Notes under the pieces: generated by a model | The model's database searches: none | Told to the model about the DNA's origin: nothing | What the model saw: only the letters and a program-made list of their open reading frames with translations | Shown: positions 50,463 to 62,425 of the stretch, one piece after another | Position numbering within the stretch: the first letter of the stretch is position 1 | How the letters are laid out: each line of letters begins with the position of its first letter | Position numbers and translations under genes: made by a program | Source of the DNA: Gyromitra esculenta | Taxonomy: Eukaryota > Ascomycota > Pezizomycetes > Pezizales > Discinaceae | DNA: 64,000 nt | NCBI GenBank assembly: GCA_038503075.1 | Contig: JBCAML010000006.1 | Span: 1,488,001 to 1,552,000, forward strand | Direction of reading: 5' to 3'

Positions 50463-53217
50463 ATGAACGAGGAAGATCTTCGGCTGCTGCAGGCTGCTGC
50501 AGGCTTTTCAGCCATCAACAATAATACTGATGCTCCGAATGCGTCTGGGCTTGACACCGTCCCGACCGTTGCAGTCGACGACAACCTGGAACTGACGGTC
50601 GCTGACTTATCCGCCGACGAAATCAACGCAGCGCTGCAAGTCCTGGCTGGTGTGATGGACCACGACGACAAGAGCCAAGCCCTCTCCCAACCACTGCCTC
50701 TTCATCCTCCACCAGAGGGATCTCCTTCCAACCCAAACACAACTGCCAACAGCGAATTCGATTTCGGTGCAGCTGAGGGGGATTCTATTGAGAATATCAG
50801 AAAGTTCCTGGGCTTCGGCGATCCAGACACGAACATCGTCGATGAGATCCTGCGGCAACATAATGTGAGCGTTGCGAGAGGGATGGACAACCAATCTCCG
50901 GAAATCGACTATGAAGGGCAGCTTGCAGATCTACAAAAGAGCCTCGCGGAGCTGTCACATCCCCCCACGAGGGCTAATTCACCACCGCCCACGCAAGACA
51001 CAGCTGTTACGGAACTCGATCAGCACACGGCTAACACTCTTGCGAGCTGGATAGCCGGGCTCATTCATCCCATACCTGGCGGACCAGCACCTTTTCTCGC
51101 AGCGCCTCCTTCCCAGCCTCGAGGTCGAACACGACAATCATCTACTGCTGACCCCTTCGAGGATCCCGTGAAGGCTGCTGAGAAAGAACGCATTCGCGTT
51201 GAAAATCGTGAGCGGAAAAAGAAGTGGAGAAATCAAAACCAGGAACGAAGTAAGTTAAATTCTCTCCTTTTTATCTCAATCGCTATCCCCGAGGGAGTTC
51301 GCTAACATCGAATTCTATATTATAGACAAGGACAACGACCTCCGCTGCCGCGTTACCAAGCGCGCCGCCCAACTCTACGGCAACGTTACCAGCTCCGAAA
51401 AAACACATTGGATCGAGCGCGAATTCAACCGTCGTCGTTCCAAACGCGTCACTCGCAAAGAGCAACGAATCATCGATAACCCTTCTGGTAACAACTCTAA
51501 TGCCGGTTGCGCCGGCGTGTTCCCAGCCTTCACTAACTCTAATTCTTCATCACCGGGTTTCTCACCGATCACCGCGGTGGGGGGAAATTATTTATTTGGC
51601 GAGAACCCCCAAGCTAGGGAAGATATGGTCGATGTTATGCACTTTTTAGCGGCTTTGAGTGGGGAACCAGGCATGCTGGAAACGTTGATAAGTGTGGCTG
51701 TTGCAAGCGGGTATAGCGAGGAGGTGCTAGCAGCACAGTGCAGGGAGGAGCTGACACCCAACGGCAGTATCGCTGGTGGAGATAACAATACTGAGCACCA
51801 CGATTTCACCGAAATCGCCGAAAATATTGGTGTTCTTGCGGACACGCTCAACACTTGGACACCAGAGGCATCGACAACTCCTGTACCCACGGAGACCCAA
51901 AAAACGTCTCAACAACTTTCTGAAGACTGTCAAGCCCCTCAGACCCTTGAGGAAATCCAGAGGATCAACCGGATCGAAGCAGGGTTTGGACATCTCGTTG
52001 CGAATCTGGAGCGGGGCCTAAAAGAGCACCACGATAATCAGAATAACGCGAACCAGGGTGTTAAGCCTGAACCCCAGTCACCAAGATTTATACCCGAGAT
52101 TTCCTCTGCGGAAGACTATTCTTCAGCCCCCACACCAACACTGGAGGATCTCGGATTGGGTAATATGGAGGAAGTGGAGAATATTGACAATATCGGTGAT
52201 GCAATTTCGGAGCTGTTGAAGAGCCAGTCCGAAGAAGCAGGTGGAGTGTCAGCGAATGAAAATGGTGAAGTTGAGTTCAATGATGAGGATATACAGCGGC
52301 TGATTGCGGAGGGTGGGACGGATGTGGAGATGTTATTGAGTTCTATGGAGGCTGATGGGACGGTGGAAGCTATACAAACACAAGAGAGTAACGCAAGTGT
52401 GGAGGATTATACTGCGAATCTAGATGATCGAACGGAGCTAGTACAACAGATAGAGCAGGCGAGACATACTCCTGAGGAACAAACACGGAAGAGCGAATCC
52501 ACGGATTTTACAGCAGATGGAGATGATATCCCAATGGCAGACGGCATGACCCTTGAGGAAATCAATAATCTCCTTGCGGACCTCAATGGTGATGCAGATT
52601 CGGGATTGCAACTTGATACATCAACAGAGTCTGTCACACAACAAACACAATCTTCTCCCACGTCTGCAGAATCTACTCCAACATTCCTAGCCCAACCATC
52701 ACCGTTCAATCCTGATCCAGACACATCAGCTCTCTACACCAAAGACACGATCGTAGCCATATTCAAGGCAATCCTCGAAATGTCTCCCGTTCCTCCGCGA
52801 GGAACCAAACGTCACTCACCTGGCTCCTACACATCCCCTTCCAAAAGACACTGCGGTCACGTTCCTGGAGTTGGCATGAATATGAATACGGCCACCATGG
52901 CAGCACTGAATCAACTCAATGGTCTCCTCAATAACGGCGGGTTTTTGCATCATAACCAGCACCCCGCGGCCCCGCCAGCAAATATGCAGAGTCAAGCATA
53001 TGTAGCAAGTTTCGGTACCACGGACGGGATGAATAAGAGGTTAATGGCGATGAAACCGCCACCATACAGACCAGGTGGAAGTGGGGTGAGCGGTAGTGGA
53101 GTAGGCGGAACAGTGGGAACGGGCACACAGGTGAAGAGAAAAACGGGGGAAGAGGAGAAGAAAGTTAGGGCTATGGGATTCCCACCCCTGATGGCGGGGA
53201 TGAAGCGGAAGTTGTGA
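50463..53217 (+). CDS. DUF3020-domain nuclear-type protein
   Basis: Two exons, 50463-51249 and 51326-53217, give 892 aa. The diagnostic part is the basic DUF3020 block at about residues 245-285: ERIRVENRERKKKWRNQNQE, joined across the intron to RNKDNDLRCRVTKRAAQLYG. The join supplies the conserved Asn and confirms the intron. Upstream and downstream sequences are acidic, Ser/Thr/Asn-rich and probably disordered. Near residue 325 a short helix-rich segment (EDMVDVMHFLAALSG) looks ordered. The last 60 residues are basic (KRKTGEEEKKVRAMGFPP, ending GMKRKL), which suggests nuclear localisation. DUF3020 proteins are a fungal family of unclear biochemical role, often thought to be transcription-related. 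The ATG directly follows a plausible splice acceptor, so an upstream coding exon cannot be excluded. Confidence 0.85.
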
Positions 53218-56200
53218 AATATCAGGTTTTTTTCTGGTATACTGGGGCTTTTGGAGTCTTAAGGAAAAAAGTTCTTTTCGTTTAGTATATATCTTTTTTT
53301 TAAATCCCTTCTTTTCCCTCATTTCAAATTTTTGTGAAGAGTTCAATAGGGGCTAGGCTTTCTTGTCCATTGTTTGTCTATGCAGATAAAAGTTTTTGTA
53401 TGGGTTGGTTTCAGTTTTTTTGGGGGGGGAGGGGCGGAGGGGTTTCCTGTCTGAGTTTTTTTCTTTTTTTGTTCCCATATTTGTTTACAGCCGGGGTTGG
53501 TGTTTTTCTCAACAAAAAAGTTTTGTTCTGTCTGGGTCTCGGGGATGGGTCTTGTCCTTTCTTTACCAGTTTCCTTTTTGTCTGATTTTTTTCTCACTTG
53601 TATAGCGGGGAGGTGGAAACAACTGGGCTTCTTTCAGACTACAAAAGTAAGGGTTTTTTTTCTCTGCTTTGGTTTTTGTAAATAAGATTTTGCTTTTTTT
53701 TTTGTCTGGGGCGGGGTTTTACCGGTCCGCTGATTGTTTTTTTTTTGGGGTGGGGGAGAGGAGTTCGCTACGATTTAACGACAGCGTGTTTGATGGTGAT
53801 GGTTATTTACTGTCTTGCTCTCTTCTTTTCTTTTTTTACGAAGGGGGCTGTACGGTGGTGAAGGTTGTGGAGGATCCCCCCCTTCTCGCTGGGTCATTGT
53901 GGTTGTTGGGTTTGATGGGTTCGGAAAAGTTTATGTATGTTGTTGGTTTCTGGTTCTTGGGGACAGCAGTGGTATTAGTCATATAATATCACTCGATGGG
54001 TTTGAAGCGTGCCGTACAATGGTAGTCGTTTAGTGAGGCGATAGCAACAATACCATGCCCCAGCAACAGGACCAACTTCGCCATGCAGACAATGGAGTTT
54101 AAGTATAAAAATAAACAAATGGGTATGGCTTGGGTGCTCTTAGATGTCGACCAATAAAATTGGCATGTGGAACGCCTTTGTCTTACAAAGTATGCCAAGT
54201 TTTAATCCATGTATGCCAAACCCCAGGCTGTTTTTCTACAGAAATCTTCAACCTGAATATATCCACCACCAGTACTTCTCAAGAGATATCCCTGCAGATG
54301 TGAACTTCCCATGGGTTTGGGTATTTAACTCAATTTTTCAATGTAATATTTAGCAAAAACATCCTCTGCGCATACCTAGTCACGCCTAGGGTATCATTCA
54401 GAACGGCTCCACTTTCCCTTTTTTACAGCCAAAGATGGGGTTTTATTCCACAACAACCACTCATTGCGGTGCTCTATAAAAACTTGGAAAGCTTTATTAC
54501 TATACTGAAAGGCTTTGCAAGTTTTTTTGGGCTACCTGGATGTCTGTAGGAGTCTGAATTTCGGCCTAAAATCGAGGTCGACATCCAAGCGCACCCGTAC
54601 CATAGAAAGAAATAAGAAATAGTTCTATCTTGAAGCATAGCTCTAAACTCTCTTGTGAGCATGGAGGGATAGATCGTATTGCTGGAGTGTAGCATTGCTG
54701 TTGTCGCTTCATTAAACGGCTACCACTGTATAACGTGTGTTGAGAATAAGAGATGGTGTTTATTGCTCCGTTCGTATCTCTTAATCAACCCTAATCCCAG
54801 AGCAAAATCTTTCAAGGGAGGTTGTGGAGGTTTGTAGTTAAGTTTGTAGAAAGTAATGTACTGCCTCCCCCTGGTAGCTTCACTACTGCTTTGGTGTAGT
54901 CATACCCTTTTGGGTTTAGGCCTCGTGTTTGAAACCGAAGAAAGGGTTCAAAGGTGCATGACTAGGGTGGCATAGCATCTATTCAAGAAGAACCGCCTCG
55001 GATACATGTATCTTACGCGATAGTGATTTAATTGGTAGAGAAAGGCCATTATTCCCTCACCTGACTAGGTCGTATGGCAATACAACACTAAACTATTGTG
55101 AAATTCAGGCACCGGCGCTGGATAGCAAAAAATTTGATGGCCCGCTATATGTTGACGGCTATGGTAGAGCTTTAGACGGATTAGCATTTGACTACTTCTT
55201 CTCCTAAATTCTATGTATCTGGATTCACATATACAGTATTTATTCGCTAAACTCATGAGCCTTCCCGATGCATGTGTAGAATTAATACAAGTTCCCTCAA
55301 ATAGTTTCTGACAGCGTATTGGGGGGATGGAAACGCTTGAAGTAGGGACTAATAGTTGCTTATCAACTCTGAGAATTAGGTGCTTAAGGCCTGTGAAATG
55401 TGCATATATATATTGATCGTCTTTCTCAAGAGTAGCGTGGCCTTTTGCTTTCTTTGCCTTTGGTAGAGGAACGCCCACAACTCAGATTAAGCTACCATTT
55501 TAAACTAATTTTAAGACCAGAGTCTTAACTTCATCGTACACCCGGACAGATTTATACTAAATATCACTTCATGATCAATTCCCCGGCACAGAGTACTTAG
55601 AGGCCGAGTGCGGGAATGCCCCATATATTATCAGGAGTTGGTTACAAGAATTAAGGGAGTTGGTGAATATTAATCTCGTGTCCAGCTCTCCCGCGCAGCA
55701 TAATACAGTAGGGTACCCGGGTACGGGAATAAAACTACATGTAGGTACACACATCTTTTTCTATAGTCACCGACCTGAATACGCCTTCACTGTAATTTCG
55801 TTTAAAATTCCCACTCCCCGTCTGAATCATTATTTCAGCTACCCCATCCACCCCTTACCCATCCACCCCCACACACACCGATTCTACGGTTAAAGTATAC
55901 ACCTTCTAAGGAGCCTCTTGGCGCATATCAATACGCTAGCCGTAGAATTCTTATCTTCCGTTGAAAGAAATCGGAATACGTCGATCATCAAAGCTCTATT
56001 GAGGGCTTAATTGGGATATCGATATTAGTAGATGTGATTGGCGCTTACCAAATCTGGTTCTCAATAGAGTAACATCTACTAGCAACAACAACCACTCCCT
56101 CATAAAATGTAAAGCCCACGCGCGCAAACTGACATCCATCTTGTTCTTCCCAACAAGGCCTACTAATATTAAGAATACGAAACAATTCCTCTTTGTAGAG

Positions 56201-57224
56201 AAATTTTCGGCATGCAATCTTTTTTTTTGGGGGGGAGTGATGACCGACTAAGATACCGTATAGCCTTAAACATACGCCCCTACTAATTGCTACGCCCCCG
56301 CCAATTTCGCCCCCACAAAATTTTCTATTATTATTCAGGGAACTTATAACTCGGATTCATAAGCAGAGAAAGAATTTGATATAGTCGCATTCCAGAGATA
56401 AAAACCGTTGATTCGGAGAGTGGGAAATTTAATGGACATTGATGAAAGCTGAGGTTGGGGACTAGAAGTTGTGCTATTACTGCATTCTAGTACTAGCTAG
56501 TCAGTATCATACATGCCGCCATAATCTAGGTGTGCTACTTAGGAATGTAAGCTCAAGATCCCGCGGTCCATGTACCCATATTTGTCACACGATCCTCGTT
56601 CCAGCCATGTTTCCAGACTCTTTCAACCCTTTGCTTCATCCAAATGTATATGTAATTGTAACACCTTCTATTATAGTTTTGTTCTTTTTCCTTGTTTTCT
56701 GATCTTTTTTTAAGTCTTCTATGTGGCTGTTACATGTAGTACTCCAATAGGCCCACTATTGAGGGGTGAATAGATGCTCCGAATAAACACGCAGCCCCCT
56801 CCAACGCCCTGCCGCTTATATCACTCATTCTACATGTGAATGGGAGATTTGATTCTTTATTCATAGCTTGTCAAGATGGTTTATCCTACTGTTTTCGCGT
56901 TAAGCCCAAAATTATACTTAGAATTCTTTATCAAAATATGCTCACCAGAGATAGTACTTGTCCTGCAATCCCTCCTCCTGACGCACCATCGCTCTTCTAC
57001 ATATATACAAGTTTTAATTCATCTCGTAGTTTGTCTCCTCTTATTACCGTACCGCTTACTTAAAGGCCAACTGTATCCGTCTTTATACCGCAGCTTATAC
57101 CTAAGCCCCCGTATATTGCTACGACATACACGACCTTATCTACACTGTGCACAACCTTTACATACATACATAGCGTTAGTACGCTATACCCCTATCACCA
57201 AAAAAATAAAAAATATACACTAGC
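53218..57224. other. Long gene-free interval
   Basis: The first kilobase after the DUF3020 gene is G/T-rich with many T runs, typical of a 3' flank. I then see no supported gene up to the pheromone precursor. Three TACATGTA palindromes lie at 55003, 55736 and 56731. A small inverted repeat (ATTCTACGG / CCGTAGAAT) lies around 55882-55951. Open frames just upstream of 57225 are probably leader DNA. Confidence 0.5.
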
Positions 57225-58022
57225 ATGAGAATACTTGCTATTATCATTGCTTCGCTCGTTACCGGGGCGTTAGCTGAAGCGGAGGCAGATCCATGGTCTG
57301 CAAGACCCGGACGCGGTGTCTATAGGCGTGAAGCCGAAGCCGAAGCAGAACCATGGAGTGCCCGTCCAGGACGTGGAGTCTACAGGCGTGTTCCGAAAAT
57401 CTCTGATCTTCATCCAGGCGCAGCCGTATGGAGACGTGAAGCCGAGCCCGAACCATGGCATCCCAGGTATGTATTTCTTTTAATTTTTTTTGGTATCACA
57501 GAGTATTATATGTGCTTCCTGCTAACATATTTCCAAGGCCAGGCGGCGCGGTTTATAAACGCGAAGCTGAACCCGAACCCGAACCTGAGCCATGGCATCC
57601 TAGGTTCGTTAAGAGTTAATTTTTCTTTCTTCCTAAGGTTCTATATACATTAATGATATCAGTTTGTTACTAACATTTGTGTTAAATAGACCTGGCGGTG
57701 CAGTGTACAGACGCGACCCTTGGAGTGCCCGTCCGGGACGTGGAGTCTACAAACGTGAAGCTGAGCCTGAAGCTGAGCCTGAGTCCTGGCATCCTCGGTA
57801 ATACTTGATAACTCTGTCTCTCTAATTCATTTTATATGAAACTAATATTTCCTGCACTAACATAGCCCTGGTTCAGCTGTCTACCAACGCGAAGCCGACC
57901 CAGCGATCAACCCTGAAAAAATGTATCTGATGGCTCGCGAAGCGGAACCAGAGCCAGTACCAGTTAGATTTCAACCAATGGGTGAGCTCAGACGTGAGGC
58001 CAATCCAGATATCAAGGAGTAA
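57225..58022 (+). CDS. Alpha-factor-like peptide pheromone precursor (Kex2-processed repeat protein)
   Basis: Four exons, 57225-57466, 57538-57603, 57690-57797 and 57866-58022, give a 190-aa secreted precursor. A signal peptide MRILAIIIASLVTGALA is followed by repeated spacers of (EA/EP)n, the Ste13 dipeptidase type, and decapeptides bounded by KR/RR Kex2 sites. There are three copies of WSARPGRGVY, two of WHPRPGGAVY and one WHPRPGSAVY. The pattern W..RPG..VY resembles yeast alpha-factor, which starts WH and ends KPGQPMY. A degenerate unit (LHPGAAVW) sits between repeats 2 and 3. The C-terminal units (KMYLMAR, VPVRFQPMGELRR) are divergent. All three introns split the Arg codon of WHP-R-PG in phase 2, so the two internal exons are symmetric. 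A mating pheromone role is inferred; other Kex2-processed secreted peptides have similar architecture. Confidence 0.85.
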
Positions 58023-59212
58023 CTCTCCACAACAGCCCCTGTAAGTCTCTCCTACTAACTACTCTCCTCTATCGACCCCACGTATTTATGCTGACTTTGT
58101 TGTTATTGAAGACCTCAAAGGAAACCGAAGCAGACAGATCCAACATATGATCACTACACACACACCATCTCTCTGTTAATATTCGTCAACTTTTCTTGGA
58201 GAGTGTGAGTGTGGAATGTCTGTGGTGAGATTTTTCTGGCTCTATTTCTGATAGTTTCCTTCTTTCCTTTTCTCTCTTGACTTGAGCTTTGTCTGATCTG
58301 TGTTTGATTATTCCGAACCCTGTTTTGTTTGTTTGTTTGTTTACAGTTAGGTGGTAGGGATGGACACCTCCCACCCAACTTATTTCACACGTAAATATTC
58401 CACTTTTAGGCACCTGATTATGGACATATCTGATGCCTAGCTATTTTGTATCTTTTACCTTAATCTTACTGGAAAACTGTTTACGGAAAAATTATCGGCG
58501 GTGTTTGTGGATCTTTGCAAACCTACACCTCTATCAGTGAAACACAATCCTATCTCCTTTCGCTTTTTTATCTTTAATGTATTTTATTTTATTTTTATTA
58601 ATGTTTATTTATTGTCGGCTTAGTTAGCAGGGAACACACTGATGATAGGTTTTTTTTTTCATCTCCTTGTTACTTCCCCTACTTTTTTCGGAGGAGTTTT
58701 TTTTCGGTACTCTTTAAGTGATGTGTCTCGGCTGCGAGACTTAACGAAACCTTTTTCATTTATTTTTAGGATTGAAAATCTGGCCTGGACATCCAGATTT
58801 TCTAGCTTGCTATTTCAAGTGGCAGACGGACTATCATATCTTCATTCGGTGGGACTAGGGACAGGGGAGACAAAAACGACGCAGGCATGTTTCGGGCTTT
58901 TTTTCTTTAGTATAAACATCTTAATAGGCCTGAAATAGAAACCCTTTGCGGTCGTTTTCGATTCTTCTGTTATTCACTAGATGGTGCTGGAAAATAAAAG
59001 TCATACGAAGTCACTCGGCCAAGATTTCGGCGAATTACGAGTGATTGATTGTGATCTTCTATGAATGAGTACGCAGCAGTCACGGGACATTCCTAAGACA
59101 CTGTCAAACCACTCTCTCGATCGTTGCCCCACCAGTATCCTTAAGATCAGTCCAGTCGACAGCCAAACGGACCAACCGTCGCTGTCGGTCGCGATCATTG
59201 ACGATCAACACT
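58023..59212. other. Intergenic interval
   Basis: A possible 3' UTR intron of the pheromone gene (GTAAGT at 58040 to AG near 58111) lies at the left. The rest is T-rich with a (GTTT)n tract near 58327-58343. No gene is supported. The last 100 bp are the PEP12 leader. Confidence 0.5.
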
Positions 59213-60249
59213 ATGTCTTTCGACAACCTCTGCCGGCTTGAAGCCCAATCCTACTCAACTCAACCTTCTACCTATTCCGAAGGCCCCACGTTCGACTGTC
59301 GCCTCGCTTCTTTCACAAGTCAAATATCAACCCTCAACAATAGCGTTTCGCGACTTTCATCATTGCTCGAACAGGTTGGTGGTAGACGGGACAACGAGGG
59401 ACTGAGAGAACATGTGAAAGGGCTGTTGGTCCAGACAAGGGAAGAATTTAAGGTCACAGGGGAATACGTAAAGAAAGTGCAGTGCTGGAAGGGGCTTTCT
59501 GTTTGTTATTCCTTTTGTTGCGAATTCTGCTCACCTCCTGTCGAAAGCTAATCGAAGAAACACTCAGAGCTCACAACGCTACGCAGTCCAAAAACTCTCC
59601 AGCACCTTCTCCTCGATCCTACGACGGTTTCAATCGCTGCAACGTATCTCAACCGAAAAAACGAGTCAATGCCTCCTCGGGACCTCTCCAAAACACAAGC
59701 TCATGAACAGGGACCAAGCACAATGGCAGGCCCAGCTGCAGTTACCACAGCAAGCGATGACAGACCAGTTAGAAGTTGAGTATCAGGAATCGATGGTCCT
59801 CCAGCGAGAGGAAGAAATACAGTCGCTACAGCAAGGAATAGAAGACATCAATAAGATCTACAAAAGTCTTGCAGCTATCGTCAATTCACAGGAAGGGGAT
59901 CTGAATGACATCGCAGCATCAGCGGCAGCCTCTGTCGAGAACATTAGAAAAGCGTATGTCTACTCATCCTCCAAACCATTCTTGCATGTAGTTATTAGAT
60001 AGCTGTTAGACTCACTCTACTTTCTTTCTATCTATCTAGTGATAGCGAATTGCGACACACGCTCAAATGGCAGAAAGTGGCCAGAAAGAGGGCGTGCTGT
60101 CTACTATTACTTTCTGCCATCTTGCTCGGTATTGTTTTGCTTGCGGTATGTACAGCTATCCTATCCTATAGGTATTCTTTCTTTAATTCTTTCTGGAGAA
60201 TTGATTTTCTAACCCTGTTCAATGTTGGTGATAGGTTTTGGCTAGATGA
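59213..60249 (+). CDS. PEP12: Pep12-type syntaxin, endosomal Qa-SNARE
   Basis: Pep12 is the t-SNARE for fusion of Golgi-derived vesicles with late endosomes. Four exons, 59213-59500, 59568-59953, 60040-60145 and 60235-60249, give 264 aa. MSFDNLCRLEAQSYS is the family start. The Habc domain runs from about residue 30 to 135, with VSRLSSLLEQ, VKGLLVQTREEFK and, across the first intron, SSQRYAVQKLSSTFSSILRR and FQSLQR. The SNARE motif is at about 175-235; its zero-layer glutamine is in AAIVNSQEGDLNDI. A tail anchor LLLLSAILLGIVLLAVLAR closes the protein, its last four residues coming from a 15-nt exon. An in-frame ATG 15 nt upstream is less likely. It is convergent with the SSO1-type syntaxin. 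The usual Gly after the zero-layer Gln is Glu here. Confidence 0.9.
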
Positions 60250-62360
60250 TTTCTAGCATAGGACTAGAAGGCAGAATTTAATTATTTTCAATCACCTCTC
60301 TTGTGTCTAAGTAAAAGCTCTAGTTATTGCTGTGAATAAGAAATAAAATACGATACCCTTCGAGTTATTCCTAATAACTATAGCATTGGTGGAGGCTCAA
60401 ATAAATCTTAAAATTCATAGAACAGGATGGAATAACGTGAGCTATCTACTAAAGAAAATTTCATATCGACAAAAAAGATCGAAGAGCCACTGTGACCACA
60501 AGCAAACAGACACAAAACCAGCAGACAAGAGACGAGAAACTTAATAACCTCATCCTCTCGCAAACAGCCAGAGAACAGTGCTACAAAGATCCCATCCCTT
60601 GAATGCCAGTGGGGATGTGGATTGCCAGAGCTGCGAACTCGAATCGCAGATTAGCAGAGGAAAGTTGCTGGCCAAAGAGGCACTCAAGCAAGGAAAACAA
60701 AACAAAATCCGACCTCTTCCCCCGTAGGAGCGCACACGGACCAAAGACGCTATCCCACCATTTACCGGCGGGTGTGGCTGTCCACACCACAAGGGAGCTG
60801 CTAGCCGGGGCCAAAGAAGAAGGGAGCCACCCAGACAATTTGGCCTTGCTAAGCCTCGATGAAGAAAGAAAAAAAGAAGAGGAGGAGGGAGGGAGAGGGG
60901 TATTTATAGGGAGGGAGGTTGGTGCTTGGCGCTGGCGGCCAAATAATATCGAGCTAAGAGGATGATGGACAACCAAAAAGTTCGCTGTGAAGCGGTAGAA
61001 CTGGCCACGGCCCCGTGACTTCGATTGGATGCTGTGAAATACGGCTCTTGTCGGCTGGGGGAGGATGTGTCATATAAGATTGTGAATCGATAAGGAAGAT
61101 ATTTTAACTGTGCTATATAACATAGTGACATTTAATGAATCTCGTAATAAGTACCAACATCTTCGTGAGGTCAGATAGACTTCCATATTTCAAGATCATA
61201 GAAAGATATAATCTAGGAAGTATCTTCTTAATTTGATACAGACATTGTATACATGTAGTTGATACTACACATACTCCATTCAAGCCAGAAACACGATTCT
61301 GATATCAGCTGTGAGTGAAATATTTATAAACCTAGCAACCACCAGAGCCCAGTGAAATACCTTCACTGCCCCCCTATGTCGAATTAGTTTGACGAAGGCC
61401 GAGGTATGACAAGAACCCCTAGCAATTGAGAGATGCTTTGTGAACAAAAGTTTATATTCATCGACTCTAAGACATAAACCCCATCTCACATACCTTCCAA
61501 TGACGAATTGGCTGGGCTACACCACCGTCGGGTGAATTCCCATGAGCTACATTAGAACTCTCGGAATTTAGTAAGGACAAATCTGGTTGAAGGAGATGAC
61601 ACAAACTTAGAGATGAAATACCGGCAGTTAACGTCGACGCCTACATGTAGGCAGGCAGACTATTACTGGTACTAACAGAGTAGGTATATAACAAGTAATT
61701 CACCTACATGCACATAATTACTGCTTACTTGACTGTAGGCACGTTCTCACCTATCATAGGTCGCTGCGGCGGCAGCAAGTTACTGGGTTGAGGCTGGGGA
61801 CTGACTCTACAGCACCTAATTTCGATACCAATCTGACTGCAAAATCCCCCAAGCAAAACAATCCAAATAGCAAAACGGTTGGCTGGCTAAGGTATACCAC
61901 ATCCTTATACTTATATCACGAAGTCACAACTACAGGGAAACGAATATAATTAACCTGCTTCGTCTTTGCAAAAACTACAAAAACTCAAATTACACACATT
62001 ATCATCCACTCCACTCACACTCACATTTACACAAGAAACGCATAGCCAGATGACAATCAGACACACAAAAGGACTGTAAATTAAGATATAAGAGATCGCG
62101 CCTAGCTGCAAGCAACATTTTAGAAGACAAACACAGAAAAAAACTACAAAAAAAAGATTACCCTCCCTACGCAAGTAGTTTGCATAGAAATGAATGGAAA
62201 TAAAATAAACCTTCCCTCTCCGACTTGGCTTCCACTATGCATTCTCTCGTATTTTTGCTGATGAGTTTGCTGTTGAGACGTCGAGTCGTTCCGTTCTAAA
62301 CCACACTGCACCCCCAACCTGGAGTATCGCAGATACGATATATACGAATTCCAAAGTACA
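60250..62360. other. Intergenic interval between two convergent syntaxin genes
   Basis: No gene is supported. On the minus strand, TATAAATA at about 60899-60906 is followed by a CT-rich stretch, which looks like a promoter without a visible coding sequence behind it. Two TACATGTA palindromes lie at 61250 and 61642. Confidence 0.45.
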
Positions 62361-62425
62361 CTATTTCTTCTTGTTGACAAGCGTGACCACAACCGCAATG
62401 ATGATGATAACGATGATGATAAGGA
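62361..62425 (-). other. SSO1 alternative last exon C (distal)
   Basis: The acceptor AACAG precedes 62425. In the same phase it reads LLIIIVIIIIAVVVTLVN, then KKK and TAG. It is 286 bp further from exon B. Confidence 0.75.

Noticed and set aside
54885..54960. Possible degenerate tRNA (TTTGAAACC stretch)
   Set aside because: Only a weak T-loop resemblance; no cloverleaf.
60581..60976. 131-codon minus and 120-codon plus frames
   Set aside because: They overlap in opposite directions over CT-rich promoter-like DNA and contain no conserved features.
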